Below are positions 8,608 to 17,274 of a stretch of 64,000 nt of DNA, one piece after another. The translations under genes and the position numbers were made by a program. The notes beneath the pieces are model-generated. The model was not told the DNA's origin. It was given only the letters and a program-made list of their open reading frames with translations, and ran no database searches. This DNA is from Parabacteroides sp. PF5-6 (GTDB lineage Bacteria; Bacteroidota; Bacteroidia; Bacteroidales; Tannerellaceae): NCBI RefSeq assembly GCF_029504695.1, contig NZ_JAQFIN010000001.1, positions 124,001 through 188,000 of the forward strand, given 5' to 3'. The number at the start of each line of letters is the position of its first letter. Position 1 is the first letter of the stretch.

Positions 8608-8706
8608 AGTTCCCTCTTCTTTGCTTTCGGCGGGCGTGTTTTCCTGTTGTACAACATACTTAACGACTTTTTACACTATTCTGCTTCGATCTTCTGCCGA
8701 CTCTTC

Positions 8707-8714
8707 TATATTTG
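8707..8714 (+). promoter_or_regulatory. -7 box (TATATTTG) of iclR
   Basis: TATATTTG matches TAnnTTTG and lies 27 bp before the ATG at 8742. A clear -33 element is not evident. Confidence 0.5.
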
Positions 8715-8741
8715 AATAGAATCTGAAACATTATTTCAAAT

Positions 8742-9554
8742 ATGGAAAATGCACTTCCAAATATGGAAAAATCAGCGGAGGGATATAAGGTTCCGAATCT
8801 GGAGAAAGGCCTTGCCGTATTGGAATATTTGTCGCTTCGCCCCAAGGGGGAATCGCTTCAGGCGATCAAGGCGGCTGTTGATCTTTCGCAGACTACGGTT
8901 TATCGCATCCTGAACACGCTGGTGCGCCTGGAGTATCTGATGTACAACGAAGATACGAAGCGCTACCGCTTGTCGATGAAATTGTTGAACCTGGGGTTTC
9001 GTTCGTTGAACGAGCATAACCTCTTGGAGACGGTAATCCCGCGATTGAGTGATCTGCGCGACCGGGTGAAAGAGACGGCTTGTTTCGGTGTATTGGGCGA
9101 TGAGAAAGGCTTGTTTATCGAGCAGGCGCAGGGGCATCATTCGTTTCGTTTTATGCTTTCGCCGGGCAAGCCTTTTGAGTTGCATTGCTCGGCTCCGGGC
9201 AAGGCGATCATGGCGTATCTGCCTAATACGGTGCGCGATCGTTACCTGTCGTATATGACGTTTGTGCGTTATAACGCACGCACGATCACCACGCGGGAGC
9301 ATTATCTGGAGGAGTTGGAGCAGGTACGCAAGCAGGGTTATGCCCTGGATAACGAAGAGGAACTGAGCGGAGTGATCTGCATCGGGGCGCCGATCTTCAA
9401 CTACACGGGATATCCCTGTGGGGCGATCTGGATCTCGGGACCGAAGGATCGTTTGCCCAAAGAGGTGATGCGTTCGTCGATTGCCAGTGTCAAGGAGATG
9501 GCGGGGGTGATTTCTTCGGAACTGGGGTATAAGAGAATGAAAAATGAAGAGTGA
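8742..9554 (+). CDS. IclR-family transcriptional regulator
   Basis: The 270-residue protein has the IclR layout: an N-terminal winged HTH (about residues 17-75, LEKGLAVLEYLS, LSQTTVYRILNTLVRLEYL) and a C-terminal effector-binding domain (about 90-265, with SAPGKAIMAYLP and GYALDNEEELSGVICIGAPIF, both hallmark stretches). The ATG at 8763 (Met8) is an alternative start. IclR proteins sense small metabolites and usually control adjacent catabolic genes. It is the first gene of a co-directional run to 22972 and 25 bp from the next gene, so it is the natural candidate regulator of the heme-protein/DhaK-DhaL-LsrF cluster. Confidence 0.93.
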   Translation: MENALPNMEKSAEGYKVPNLEKGLAVLEYLSLRPKGESLQAIKAAVDLSQTTVYRILNTLVRLEYLMYNEDTKRYRLSMKLLNLGFRSLNEHNLLETVIPRLSDLRDRVKETACFGVLGDEKGLFIEQAQGHHSFRFMLSPGKPFELHCSAPGKAIMAYLPNTVRDRYLSYMTFVRYNARTITTREHYLEELEQVRKQGYALDNEEELSGVICIGAPIFNYTGYPCGAIWISGPKDRLPKEVMRSSIASVKEMAGVISSELGYKRMKNEE

Positions 9555-9579
9555 AAAATGAAGAATTCTAAATAATAAG

Positions 9580-11355
9580 ATGAAAAGGCTAAAATATAGA
9601 TTGAAAAACTCATTATGGGCGGTTTTGGTTTGCTGTTGCCTGGGTATGGTGACGGCAGATCAGCCTCCTTTTTTCTCGACAGGCATCGCCCTGGATGCGG
9701 AAGGGAATATGTATCTCTCGCAGAAAGGGTTGAAGCGGTTGCATGTGTTTGCGCCCGACGGGTCTACGCTCTTGCGGTCGTATCCGCTGGATGAAACACC
9801 GACGGGAGTGCTCGTGGGCGATGGCAAGGCGTATGTGACGACGTTCGAACAGACGGGTCATCTGCAGATCGTGGATCTCGAATCGGGTAGGGTGGAGGCT
9901 TCGATCCCAACGGGCTCGGGTGCCTGCTATCCGATCTTCGGACCGGAGGGGAAGAAGATCTATGTGTGCAACCAGTTCTCGCATACGGTGAGCGAAGTGG
10001 ATCCTGTGGCCGGGCGTGTGACGCGTACGGCCGAGGTATTGCGCGAGCCCAAATCGGCGGTGTTCAGCAAAGACGGGAAGTATCTTTTTGTGACGAACTT
10101 CCTGCCGGCGGGACGGGCCGATCTCGACTTTGTGGCCAGCTGTGTGTCGGTGATCGAACGGTCGACGTTTCGCAAGGTCAAAGATATTCCGTTGGCGAAC
10201 GGCAGCAATGCGCTCCGGGGCATCTGCATCACGCCCGACGGACGGTATGTGTACGTATCGCATAACCTGGGACGCTACACGGTGCCCACCTCGCAGTTGC
10301 AGCAGGGCTGGATGAATACGAGTGGCTTCAGTGTGATCGATGTGGCAGCGCAGGAGTTTCGGGGTGTGATCCTGGTGGACGAACCCGAACGCGGGGCTGC
10401 CGGTGTATGGGATATCACCTGCAACGAGGCGTATGTGTTTGTCTCGCATTCGGGCACCCACGAGGTGAGTGTGATCGATCATCCGGCGATGCGCACCAAG
10501 TTCGAAAACTATCCGAACAAAGAACTGTTAGACTACGACCTGAACTTCCTCTACGGCCTGCGCCAGCGGATTGCCCTGCAGGGCAATGGACCGCGTAATC
10601 TGGCGTTATCCGGCGACCGGCTCTATATCCCGACCTACTTCGCCGACATCCTGAATGTATTGGATATCGATAGTCGTGAATTACAAGCGATCGACCTGAA
10701 TCCCGGACGGAAAGAATCCCGTATCCACAAAGGAGAGAAATACTTTAACGATGCCGATAAATGTTCGCAGAACTGGCAGAGCTGTAACGGCTGCCATCCG
10801 GGCGATGCGCGTATGGACGCGATGAACTGGGACCTGATGAACGATGGGGTCGGCAATTCGAAGAACTGCAAGAGCCTGTTGTTTAGCCATGTCACACCGC
10901 CTTGCATGATCTCCGGCATCCGTGCCTCGGCGGAGATTGCTGTCGAAGCGGGCTTCCGCCATATCCAGTTCTACGAATTGGAGCGGGAAGCCCTGGATTG
11001 TGTCGACGACTACCTGAAAGCCCTGCGGCCGGTACCCAGCCCGTTCCTGGTCGACGGCGAACTCTCCGACAAAGCGAAAGAAGGACGTAAGGTGTTCGAC
11101 CGCCTGAAATGTGGCGACTGCCATAGCGGTCCTTATTTTACGGATGGGCAAATCCACCGGATCGGCCAGGATATCGAGTTCGAGAAAGGCTGGGACACCC
11201 CGACGCTGCGTGAGGTATGGCGTACGGCTCCTTACCTGTTCGATGGCCGTGCGGCGACGATGATGGAGGTGTTCGATACGCATAAACACGGCATCGAGAA
11301 GAAAGTTTCCCGGAAAGACCTGGAAGCTCTGGTAGAATATGTAAATTCGCTGTGA
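9580..11355 (+). CDS. Exported beta-propeller / di-heme cytochrome c peroxidase-like protein
   Basis: The 591-residue protein has an N-terminal signal peptide (hydrophobic WAVLVCCCLGMVTA). Residues about 30-370 form a YVTN/cytochrome-D1-like propeller (repeats such as KAYVTTFEQ, KKIYVCNQFSHTVSEVD, GRYVYVSHN). The C-terminal part has two c-type heme motifs: CNGCH at 402-406 and CGDCH at 511-515, the second followed by a MauG/CcpA-like stretch (DTPTLREVWRTAPYLFDGRA). Members oxidise substrates or peroxide in the periplasm, but the substrate here is unknown. It needs covalent heme attachment, which fits the CcsBA gene at 17275 in the same run. Confidence 0.85.
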   Translation: MKRLKYRLKNSLWAVLVCCCLGMVTADQPPFFSTGIALDAEGNMYLSQKGLKRLHVFAPDGSTLLRSYPLDETPTGVLVGDGKAYVTTFEQTGHLQIVDLESGRVEASIPTGSGACYPIFGPEGKKIYVCNQFSHTVSEVDPVAGRVTRTAEVLREPKSAVFSKDGKYLFVTNFLPAGRADLDFVASCVSVIERSTFRKVKDIPLANGSNALRGICITPDGRYVYVSHNLGRYTVPTSQLQQGWMNTSGFSVIDVAAQEFRGVILVDEPERGAAGVWDITCNEAYVFVSHSGTHEVSVIDHPAMRTKFENYPNKELLDYDLNFLYGLRQRIALQGNGPRNLALSGDRLYIPTYFADILNVLDIDSRELQAIDLNPGRKESRIHKGEKYFNDADKCSQNWQSCNGCHPGDARMDAMNWDLMNDGVGNSKNCKSLLFSHVTPPCMISGIRASAEIAVEAGFRHIQFYELEREALDCVDDYLKALRPVPSPFLVDGELSDKAKEGRKVFDRLKCGDCHSGPYFTDGQIHRIGQDIEFEKGWDTPTLREVWRTAPYLFDGRAATMMEVFDTHKHGIEKKVSRKDLEALVEYVNSL

Positions 11356-11377
11356 CAAATCAAAAGCACAAGAAACA

Positions 11378-12472
11378 ATGAATTATTGCGATAAGATCAG
11401 ATATCATATACTTACGGCGGAGAAAGCTTCTTTCCCCGAGATGGTCGATCAGTTACTGGGGCGTTTGCCCGCCAACGAGGCGATCCTGCGGTTGGCATTC
11501 TTCGGCACGCCCAATACGAATGAAGAATATCTCCGGCGCAAGAACCTGTTGCGCGAGAAGATTGTCGGACGCTTCGGTAGCCGCCTGCCGGCGATCAGCT
11601 ATGTGTCGCAACCCCCGTTGGATGCGCCCCTGATCGTCGAGGTGCATAGCTTCCGGACGGATCCCGACGACCGACTGACGTATGGTGGCCAGGGCGACTT
11701 TCCTTATGTGGTGTTGGAGAACGCTACGGGGCGCTTCCTATTTGCCGGCGGGTTCCAGGGACAGGTCGGGGTCGATTCGATCCGTGAACAGTCGGATACG
11801 GTCTTTGAAGCGCTGGGCGAGGTGTTGAAGAAAGAACAGATACCGGTCAACCAGATCATCCGGCAGTGGAACTATATCGAACGCATTACCGACTTCGAAG
11901 GGGATGACCAGCATTATCAGTCGTTCAACAACTCCCGCAGCCAGTTTTACGCACAGACCCCGTGGCCGAAAGGTTATCCCGCCGCGACGGGCATCGGGGC
12001 GAATCTGGGCGGCGTTCTGGTCGATCTGGATGCGGTGGTGTTCAAAACGGCAGAAGCTTTCATTACGCCGATCGATAACAAACTGCAGGTGGCAGCCCAT
12101 AGTTATTCCGATCAGGTATTGGAATCGTCCGACTGCCGCAAGACCACCCCGAAGTTCGAACGGGCCAAAAGCATGACCTTCGGCGAACGTCGGCTGGTGT
12201 ATATCTCCGGCACGGCAGCGATCCGCGGGGAACATAGCCTGCAGGATGTCGGCCTGGAGAAGCAACTGCAGATCACCATGGAGAACATTGCCGAACTGAT
12301 CGGTGAGGCGAAGCCGGTCCTCTTGCGCGTCTACCTGAAGTATCCGGAAGACTACGAAGAGGCTGCCCGGTTGATGGACTCCTACGCCTTGCAGATCCCG
12401 ATCTCCTACATGTGGGCGGATGTCTGCCGCGATGAACTCCTGATCGAGATCGAAGGCATTGCGGTGCAATGA
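11378..12472 (+). CDS. RidA/chorismatase (FkbO/Hyg5)-like protein
   Basis: This 364-residue cytoplasmic protein lacks a signal peptide. It reads as two tandem YjgF/RidA-like folds: an N-terminal half with a Gly-rich core (GRFLFAGGFQGQVG) and a C-terminal half with RLVYISGTAAIRGEHS and ENIAELIGEAKPVLLRVYLK, the latter typical of RidA domains. QWNYIERI and the following YQSFNNSRSQFY resemble the chorismatase group built on this fold. RidA proteins hydrolyse reactive imines, and chorismatases hydrolyse chorismate; I cannot choose between these or another activity. It sits 22 bp after the di-heme gene and shares its direction. Confidence 0.65.
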   Translation: MNYCDKIRYHILTAEKASFPEMVDQLLGRLPANEAILRLAFFGTPNTNEEYLRRKNLLREKIVGRFGSRLPAISYVSQPPLDAPLIVEVHSFRTDPDDRLTYGGQGDFPYVVLENATGRFLFAGGFQGQVGVDSIREQSDTVFEALGEVLKKEQIPVNQIIRQWNYIERITDFEGDDQHYQSFNNSRSQFYAQTPWPKGYPAATGIGANLGGVLVDLDAVVFKTAEAFITPIDNKLQVAAHSYSDQVLESSDCRKTTPKFERAKSMTFGERRLVYISGTAAIRGEHSLQDVGLEKQLQITMENIAELIGEAKPVLLRVYLKYPEDYEEAARLMDSYALQIPISYMWADVCRDELLIEIEGIAVQ

Positions 12473-12473
12473 G

Positions 12474-12497
12474 CAATTATCAATTATCAATTATCAA
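12474..12497. repeat. CAATTAT short tandem repeat in gene gap
   Basis: Three CAATTAT units with an 8-bp step lie just after the stop codon at 12472, and another ATTATCAATTATG precedes the next start at 12537. Such repeats between operon genes are common in this order; no function is evident. Confidence 0.6.
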
Positions 12498-12536
12498 ACA
12501 ACGTTCACTTAGCGGAGCGTAAAGTAATTATCAATT

Positions 12537-13232
12537 ATGAAGACTATTATGTGTGTTAAAGGATTAGCTGTTGCCGCATTGGCATTGGCGCTGGTGGCCT
12601 GTTCGGCGAAAAACGAGAAAACGGCTGAAGGAGATTGTTGTGAATCTAAAAATAAAACGGAAATGAAGTATTCTAAAAAGTACACCAATGCCGACTTCTA
12701 TACGGACGGCAAGTTTAATGAGAAAGTGGCTGTCGAAGCCTTTAAAGACATGTTGAAGTTCTACGATCTGCCCTGGACAACGTATATGGACGCTGAGTTC
12801 TGGGCGGTCGACTTTGGCTTGGGTGATTTCGAGAACGTCGGTATGGGCGGTATCTTCTGGGTGAACGATCAGGAACATGGCTATTTCGCCCATGCGATCT
12901 ACCTCTTGCCCGGACAGATGATTGCCGAGCATGCACACGTGAAGACGGAGTTCCCGGCGAAGTTCGAGACCTGGATGGTGACCAAAGGATGGGTCTACAA
13001 CTTCTCGGAGGTCGGTGAGGCAACACCCAATATGCCGGCGATCCCTGCCAGCCATGCGCCGGTGAGAAGCAAGAACTTCGTGGTGCAGAACGTCGGTGAT
13101 ATCGTTCATCTGAAAGAAGAAGGTACGTTCCACTTCCTGATGGCCGGGCCGGAAGGCGCCGTTGTCGACGAATGGGCATGTTATCATGACGGGGCAGGCT
13201 TGCGTTTCGCCGATCCGAAAGCCGCTTTGTAA
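12537..13232 (+). CDS. Cupin-domain lipoprotein
   Basis: The 231-residue protein has a lipoprotein signal (LVAC, Cys22), a short linker, and one cupin barrel (about 85-215). Likely metal ligands are His132 and His134 in EHAHVKTEF, Glu144 in KFETW, and a later His in GTFHFLMAG. The arrangement resembles sugar-isomerase-type cupins such as D-lyxose isomerases, but the protein is exported, which those are not. It lies between the RidA-like and the giant heme/FGE-like genes. A metal-dependent periplasmic step in the same pathway is plausible; the reaction is unknown. Confidence 0.75.
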   Translation: MKTIMCVKGLAVAALALALVACSAKNEKTAEGDCCESKNKTEMKYSKKYTNADFYTDGKFNEKVAVEAFKDMLKFYDLPWTTYMDAEFWAVDFGLGDFENVGMGGIFWVNDQEHGYFAHAIYLLPGQMIAEHAHVKTEFPAKFETWMVTKGWVYNFSEVGEATPNMPAIPASHAPVRSKNFVVQNVGDIVHLKEEGTFHFLMAGPEGAVVDEWACYHDGAGLRFADPKAAL

Positions 13233-13271
13233 TACGATTGTAAAGACTTTACCTATTTATATCTTGAATAC

Positions 13272-16200
13272 ATGAAGAATTCATTTATTTTATGCCTGCT
13301 GCTGTCGGTCTCTTTGTTGGCTTGGGGCCAATCGAAGAAAACTCAACCGGAGACATGGATCGATGCGGTGGTCAAGCAGAAATCGGATATCCGCGTTTCT
13401 CTTGCTAAAGCCCAGATGCCGGTCGAATCGGCCTGGATCAAAGCCAAAGAAGAGGCGGTACCGATGGCTGCCGACGTGACGGGACAGGAGAAGTTGGTGT
13501 TGATCACTGCCGCCGGTCCCGATGGGAACGACTGGGACTGGGGTACCTGGGCCAATGCCCGGTTGATCAAAGCGGACGGCACGGCTGTCTGGCTCGATGA
13601 ATTGCGTCCCTCCTTTTTCCGGTCGGGTTCGGGCGATATCCGTTACAATAGCGATCTGTATGGCAAACCCATGAAGATCGGCAGTAAAGACTATGAACAC
13701 AGTGTGCTTTGCCATGCCGACGGGGTGATGATCTTTGACCTGAACAAGGAGTATGTCCGCTTCGAAGCCGAGGTGGGCCTTGCCGATCAATCGACTGTCG
13801 GAAGTGTTTATTTCCGTATCGTCAACCAATACCCCCAAGAGGCAGCTACGGCACTCTTAAACCGTTTCCCCCGGGAGATTGGGGAGTTCAGTGTGAACGT
13901 GAACGGGCTGGAAAACTGGCTGACATCGGTTGATGCTTCCGTAGAGAAAAACGCTCTCTTGTCGCTTGCCGACAAACTGAACAAGGATACGCACTATCGT
14001 CAGGCGATCCAGGCGATCGACGGCAACGGAAAAGATGTCGATGCGCAGATCCGTGCCTACCTGGCACTCTATGGCGAGATGTTTCGTGTCTATACGCTCC
14101 AGAACGATCTGGACTGGCTGAATATCGAAGCCATTCGTCTGGCCTTTGCCGATATGAAGAAGATGAAAGGGTTCGACGCGGCGGCTTACGAGCCGGTGAT
14201 GAACGAACTGGAGTCTTTGGTGAAGAAAGGATTCGCCGGTATCTTCCAAGGTGATGCGAATGCTATGGCTGCTGCCACGAAAGCGCTCGAGGCAAAGAAG
14301 ACCATTCTGTTTGCCAACCCCTTACTGGATGGTGACCGGATCGTGGCGGCCCGTTATGTCTTAGGCAGTGAGGCTCGTCAGGTGATGACGCCGTCTTTAG
14401 GTACCCAGGCGAATAACTGGAGCAACCAGGAATCGGCCCGTCGGGAAGGATTCGATGCGGAGATCGTTGAACTGACGAATCTGCGGGGCGAAGAGCAGGC
14501 GGTACGCTCGGTCTACAAACCGGAGAATACCAGCTCGATTGCCGATCTGAAATTACATTGGAACGGAGAGAAGGTAATGTTTACCGCCACCATGCCGGAT
14601 AAACGCTGGAACCTCTTCGAAGCCAACCTGGCCGACGGAAAGGCTGCTCCAATGATGCAGATGCTGGAACCCGATCTGGAGTTTTATGACGGTACCTGGC
14701 TGCCGGACGGACGCCTGATCGCCAATTCCAATATCGGTTACCAGGGCGTTCCCTGTGTGAGCGGTAGTGATCCGGTGGGTAATATGGTGTTGTACGATCC
14801 GAAGACGGCAAATATGCGCCGGTTGACCTTCGATCAGGATGCCAACTGGAACCCGGTGATCATGCACAACGGGCGTGTGATGTACACCCGTTGGGAATAT
14901 ACCGACCTGACGCACTACTATTCCCGCATCGTGATGCACATGAATCCGGACGGGACAGAGAATAAAGCTTTATGGGGTAGTGGAAATATGTTCCCGAACT
15001 CCACCTTCGATATTCAGCCGCTGCCGGGACATGCTTCCGCTTTTGTCGGCATTATCTCCGGCCATCACGGGGTGGCTCGTTCCGGACGTCTGATCCTTTT
15101 CGATCCAACCAAAGCGCGCAAGGGAGCTGCCGGTATGATACAGGAGATCCCGTACCGCAACCGTCCGATCGTCGAACTGGTGAAAGATGAACTGGTCAAC
15201 GATGTCTGGCCGCAGTTTATCAAACCCACACCGCTGAACGATACCTACTACCTGGTCTCGGCCAAACTCAGCCCGGATGATCTCTGGGGACTCTATCTGG
15301 TGGACGTGTACGACAATGTGACCTGCCTGCGTAAGGTAGAAGGCGAAGGATATATCAGCCCGATTGCCGTGCGCCAGACGAATACGCCTCCGGTCATTCC
15401 CGATCGCGTGAAACTGAACGAGAAAGAAGCAACAATCTTTATCCAGGATATCTATGAAGGCGAAGGATTGCGCGATGTTCCCAAAGGAACGATCAAGGAA
15501 TTGCGCCTGCATGCGTATGAATATGCCTATATCAAGACGGTTTCCGACCATAACTGGCAAGGAATCCAGAGCGGATGGGATATCAAGCGCCTCCTGGGTA
15601 CTGTGCCCGTTGAGGCTGATGGCTCGGTGATCTTCAAGATCCCGGCGAATACGCCCGTCTCTATCCAGCCGGTGGACGAAAACGGTGCCGCCGTGCAGTG
15701 GATGCGTAGCTGGTTTACCGGACAACCGGGAGAGGTTGTCTCTTGTATCGGCTGTCATGAAGACCAGAACCAGATCCCAATCCCCCGACGCACGATCGCT
15801 TCGCAGAAAGCGCCTGTGCCTTTGACCTTGCCCGAAGGGGGCGTACGTTCGTTTACGTTCGATCTGGAGGTACAACCGATCCTCGACCGCGCTTGTGTCG
15901 CCTGTCATACGGGTGAACGCAAAGCCTTCGACCTGCGGGGCGGTACGAAAGACAAACGCGGATACGGAACGTCTTACCTGAATCTGCATCCTTACGTGCA
16001 CCGTCAGGGACCGGAAGCCGATATCATCGTCTTGCAGCCCTATGAGTATCATGCCAATACGAGCGAACTGATCCGTGTGTTGAAGAAAGGACACTATAAC
16101 GTCGCACTGACGGATGCCGAATGGCGCAAGCTCTACAACTGGATCGACTATAACGCGCCGGATAAAGGCTATTTCAATGCCGATACGATCACGGACTTCC

Positions 16201-17270
16201 CGTACAAAGGATTCCCGCAGATCGATCGCCGCATCGAACTGACCGATAAGTATGCCTGCGGTATGGGTGTCGACTGGAAGAAAGAGATTGCCGACTATGC
16301 CGACTACTTGAAAGCCCAGGGTGAGATCAAACCGGTCCGTCCGGCTCCTCTTGCTCCGGTGAAGCAGAAAGAGTTGAAGGTCAAAGGATGGCCTTTCGAT
16401 GCCACGGCGATCAAAGCGATGCTGGCCAACGAAAAGGAAACCCGCAAAGAAGTCGAACTGGCTCCCGGTGTGAAGATGACATTCGTCCGTATCCCTGCCG
16501 GTCAGTTCGTGATGGGTAGCTACCGGGGCGAAGCGGATGCCTATCCGACGGCGAAGGTGAATATCGGTAAGGCGTTCTGGATGGCTGAGGTGGAAGTGAC
16601 CAATGCCCAGTACAATGTGATCTGTCCCGAGCACGATAGCCGTTATGTCGATCAGCTTTGGAAAGACCATGTCAATGCCGGTTACCCGGCGAACCTGCCC
16701 GAACAGCCGGTGATCCGCGTGAGCTACCAGGATGCGATGGCCTATTGCAACAAACTGAGCGAAATGACCGGCCTGAAGATTACCCTTCCGACCGAAGCGC
16801 AGTGGGAGTGGGCTTGTCGTGCGGGTAGTGCCGATGAGTTCTGGTATGGCGATCGCCATGTCGACTTCGGAAAGAAAGAGAATCTGGCGGATAAGACCAC
16901 GAACAAGTATGCCGTCAGTGGGGTCGACCCCCAACCGATGGCGGAGAATGCTTTCTGGTACCCGTATTATACCTACCTGCCCAAAGAGGCGAACGTCGAC
17001 GATGGTTATATGATCCAGACCGACTCGAAGAAGTTCGAAGCCAATCCGTTTGGTCTCTATAGCATGCACGGCAATATCGCCGAATGGACCCGTTCCGACT
17101 ACCTGCCTTATCCGTATACGGAGAAAACGAAAGTCACTTCCGAATTCAAGGTGGCCCGTGGCGGTTCGTATATCGAACGGGCGAAGTTCTCTACGGCGTA
17201 TGCCCGAAAGGCTTATTATCCCTGGCAACGGGTACATAACGTGGGCTTCCGGGTGATCATAGAAGAATAA
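13272..17270 (+). CDS. Giant exported NPCBM / propeller / c-heme / FGE-like protein
   Basis: The 1332-residue protein has a signal peptide ending near AWGQS. Residues about 60-185 resemble an NPCBM carbohydrate-binding domain (LRPSFFRSGSGDIRYNSDLYG, YEHSVLCHADG). About 400-810 is beta-propeller-like (GTWLPDGRLIANS, PVIMHNGRVMYTRWE) and akin to hydrazine-synthase alpha-type proteins. Two heme motifs follow: CIGCH at 825-829 and CVACH at 875-879. About 1065-1330 is a formylglycine-generating-enzyme (SUMF1) fold with RIPAGQFVMGS, EVTNAQYN, LPTEAQWEWACRAG, GLYSMHGNIAEW and VARGGSY. I see no reason to infer hydrazine chemistry. It probably binds a glycan-like or small substrate and transfers electrons in the periplasm. 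The stop is 4 bp before CcsBA. Confidence 0.8.
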   Translation: MKNSFILCLLLSVSLLAWGQSKKTQPETWIDAVVKQKSDIRVSLAKAQMPVESAWIKAKEEAVPMAADVTGQEKLVLITAAGPDGNDWDWGTWANARLIKADGTAVWLDELRPSFFRSGSGDIRYNSDLYGKPMKIGSKDYEHSVLCHADGVMIFDLNKEYVRFEAEVGLADQSTVGSVYFRIVNQYPQEAATALLNRFPREIGEFSVNVNGLENWLTSVDASVEKNALLSLADKLNKDTHYRQAIQAIDGNGKDVDAQIRAYLALYGEMFRVYTLQNDLDWLNIEAIRLAFADMKKMKGFDAAAYEPVMNELESLVKKGFAGIFQGDANAMAAATKALEAKKTILFANPLLDGDRIVAARYVLGSEARQVMTPSLGTQANNWSNQESARREGFDAEIVELTNLRGEEQAVRSVYKPENTSSIADLKLHWNGEKVMFTATMPDKRWNLFEANLADGKAAPMMQMLEPDLEFYDGTWLPDGRLIANSNIGYQGVPCVSGSDPVGNMVLYDPKTANMRRLTFDQDANWNPVIMHNGRVMYTRWEYTDLTHYYSRIVMHMNPDGTENKALWGSGNMFPNSTFDIQPLPGHASAFVGIISGHHGVARSGRLILFDPTKARKGAAGMIQEIPYRNRPIVELVKDELVNDVWPQFIKPTPLNDTYYLVSAKLSPDDLWGLYLVDVYDNVTCLRKVEGEGYISPIAVRQTNTPPVIPDRVKLNEKEATIFIQDIYEGEGLRDVPKGTIKELRLHAYEYAYIKTVSDHNWQGIQSGWDIKRLLGTVPVEADGSVIFKIPANTPVSIQPVDENGAAVQWMRSWFTGQPGEVVSCIGCHEDQNQIPIPRRTIASQKAPVPLTLPEGGVRSFTFDLEVQPILDRACVACHTGERKAFDLRGGTKDKRGYGTSYLNLHPYVHRQGPEADIIVLQPYEYHANTSELIRVLKKGHYNVALTDAEWRKLYNWIDYNAPDKGYFNADTITDFPYKGFPQIDRRIELTDKYACGMGVDWKKEIADYADYLKAQGEIKPVRPAPLAPVKQKELKVKGWPFDATAIKAMLANEKETRKEVELAPGVKMTFVRIPAGQFVMGSYRGEADAYPTAKVNIGKAFWMAEVEVTNAQYNVICPEHDSRYVDQLWKDHVNAGYPANLPEQPVIRVSYQDAMAYCNKLSEMTGLKITLPTEAQWEWACRAGSADEFWYGDRHVDFGKKENLADKTTNKYAVSGVDPQPMAENAFWYPYYTYLPKEANVDDGYMIQTDSKKFEANPFGLYSMHGNIAEWTRSDYLPYPYTEKTKVTSEFKVARGGSYIERAKFSTAYARKAYYPWQRVHNVGFRVIIEE

Positions 17271-17274
17271 GTAT

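Larger units (their letters stand above)
7652..8741. other. Gene-free kilobase of stacked short-repeat arrays
   Basis: No convincing gene lies between the Rpn-family gene and iclR. The stretch holds a 9-bp tandem repeat (7855-7880), AAGGGG-type tandem repeats (8046-8092), a TCTTCCTC/GAGGAAGA dyad series (8176-8342), a seven-unit GCTGCCGG array (8387-8530), and TTCATCCACC/GGTGGATGAA hairpins (8537-8607). Frames running through the arrays encode repetitive Pro/Lys/Phe peptides on both strands and are rejected as genes. Confidence 0.7.

Noticed and set aside
8205-8657. Repetitive Lys/Pro/Phe-rich frames on both strands, also at 8346-8567
   Set aside because: They exist because the array pitch is 21 bp, a multiple of three; there is no start-site signal or conserved domain.
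14970-17237. A 755-codon open frame on the minus strand opposite the giant heme/FGE-like gene
   Set aside because: It mirrors the codon pattern of the real gene, shows no known domain, and the plus-strand protein has clear motifs throughout.
13272-17270. Hydrazine synthase function for the giant heme protein
   Set aside because: Only a loose resemblance in the propeller/heme part; the neighbours are not those of anammox metabolism and an FGE domain is present.
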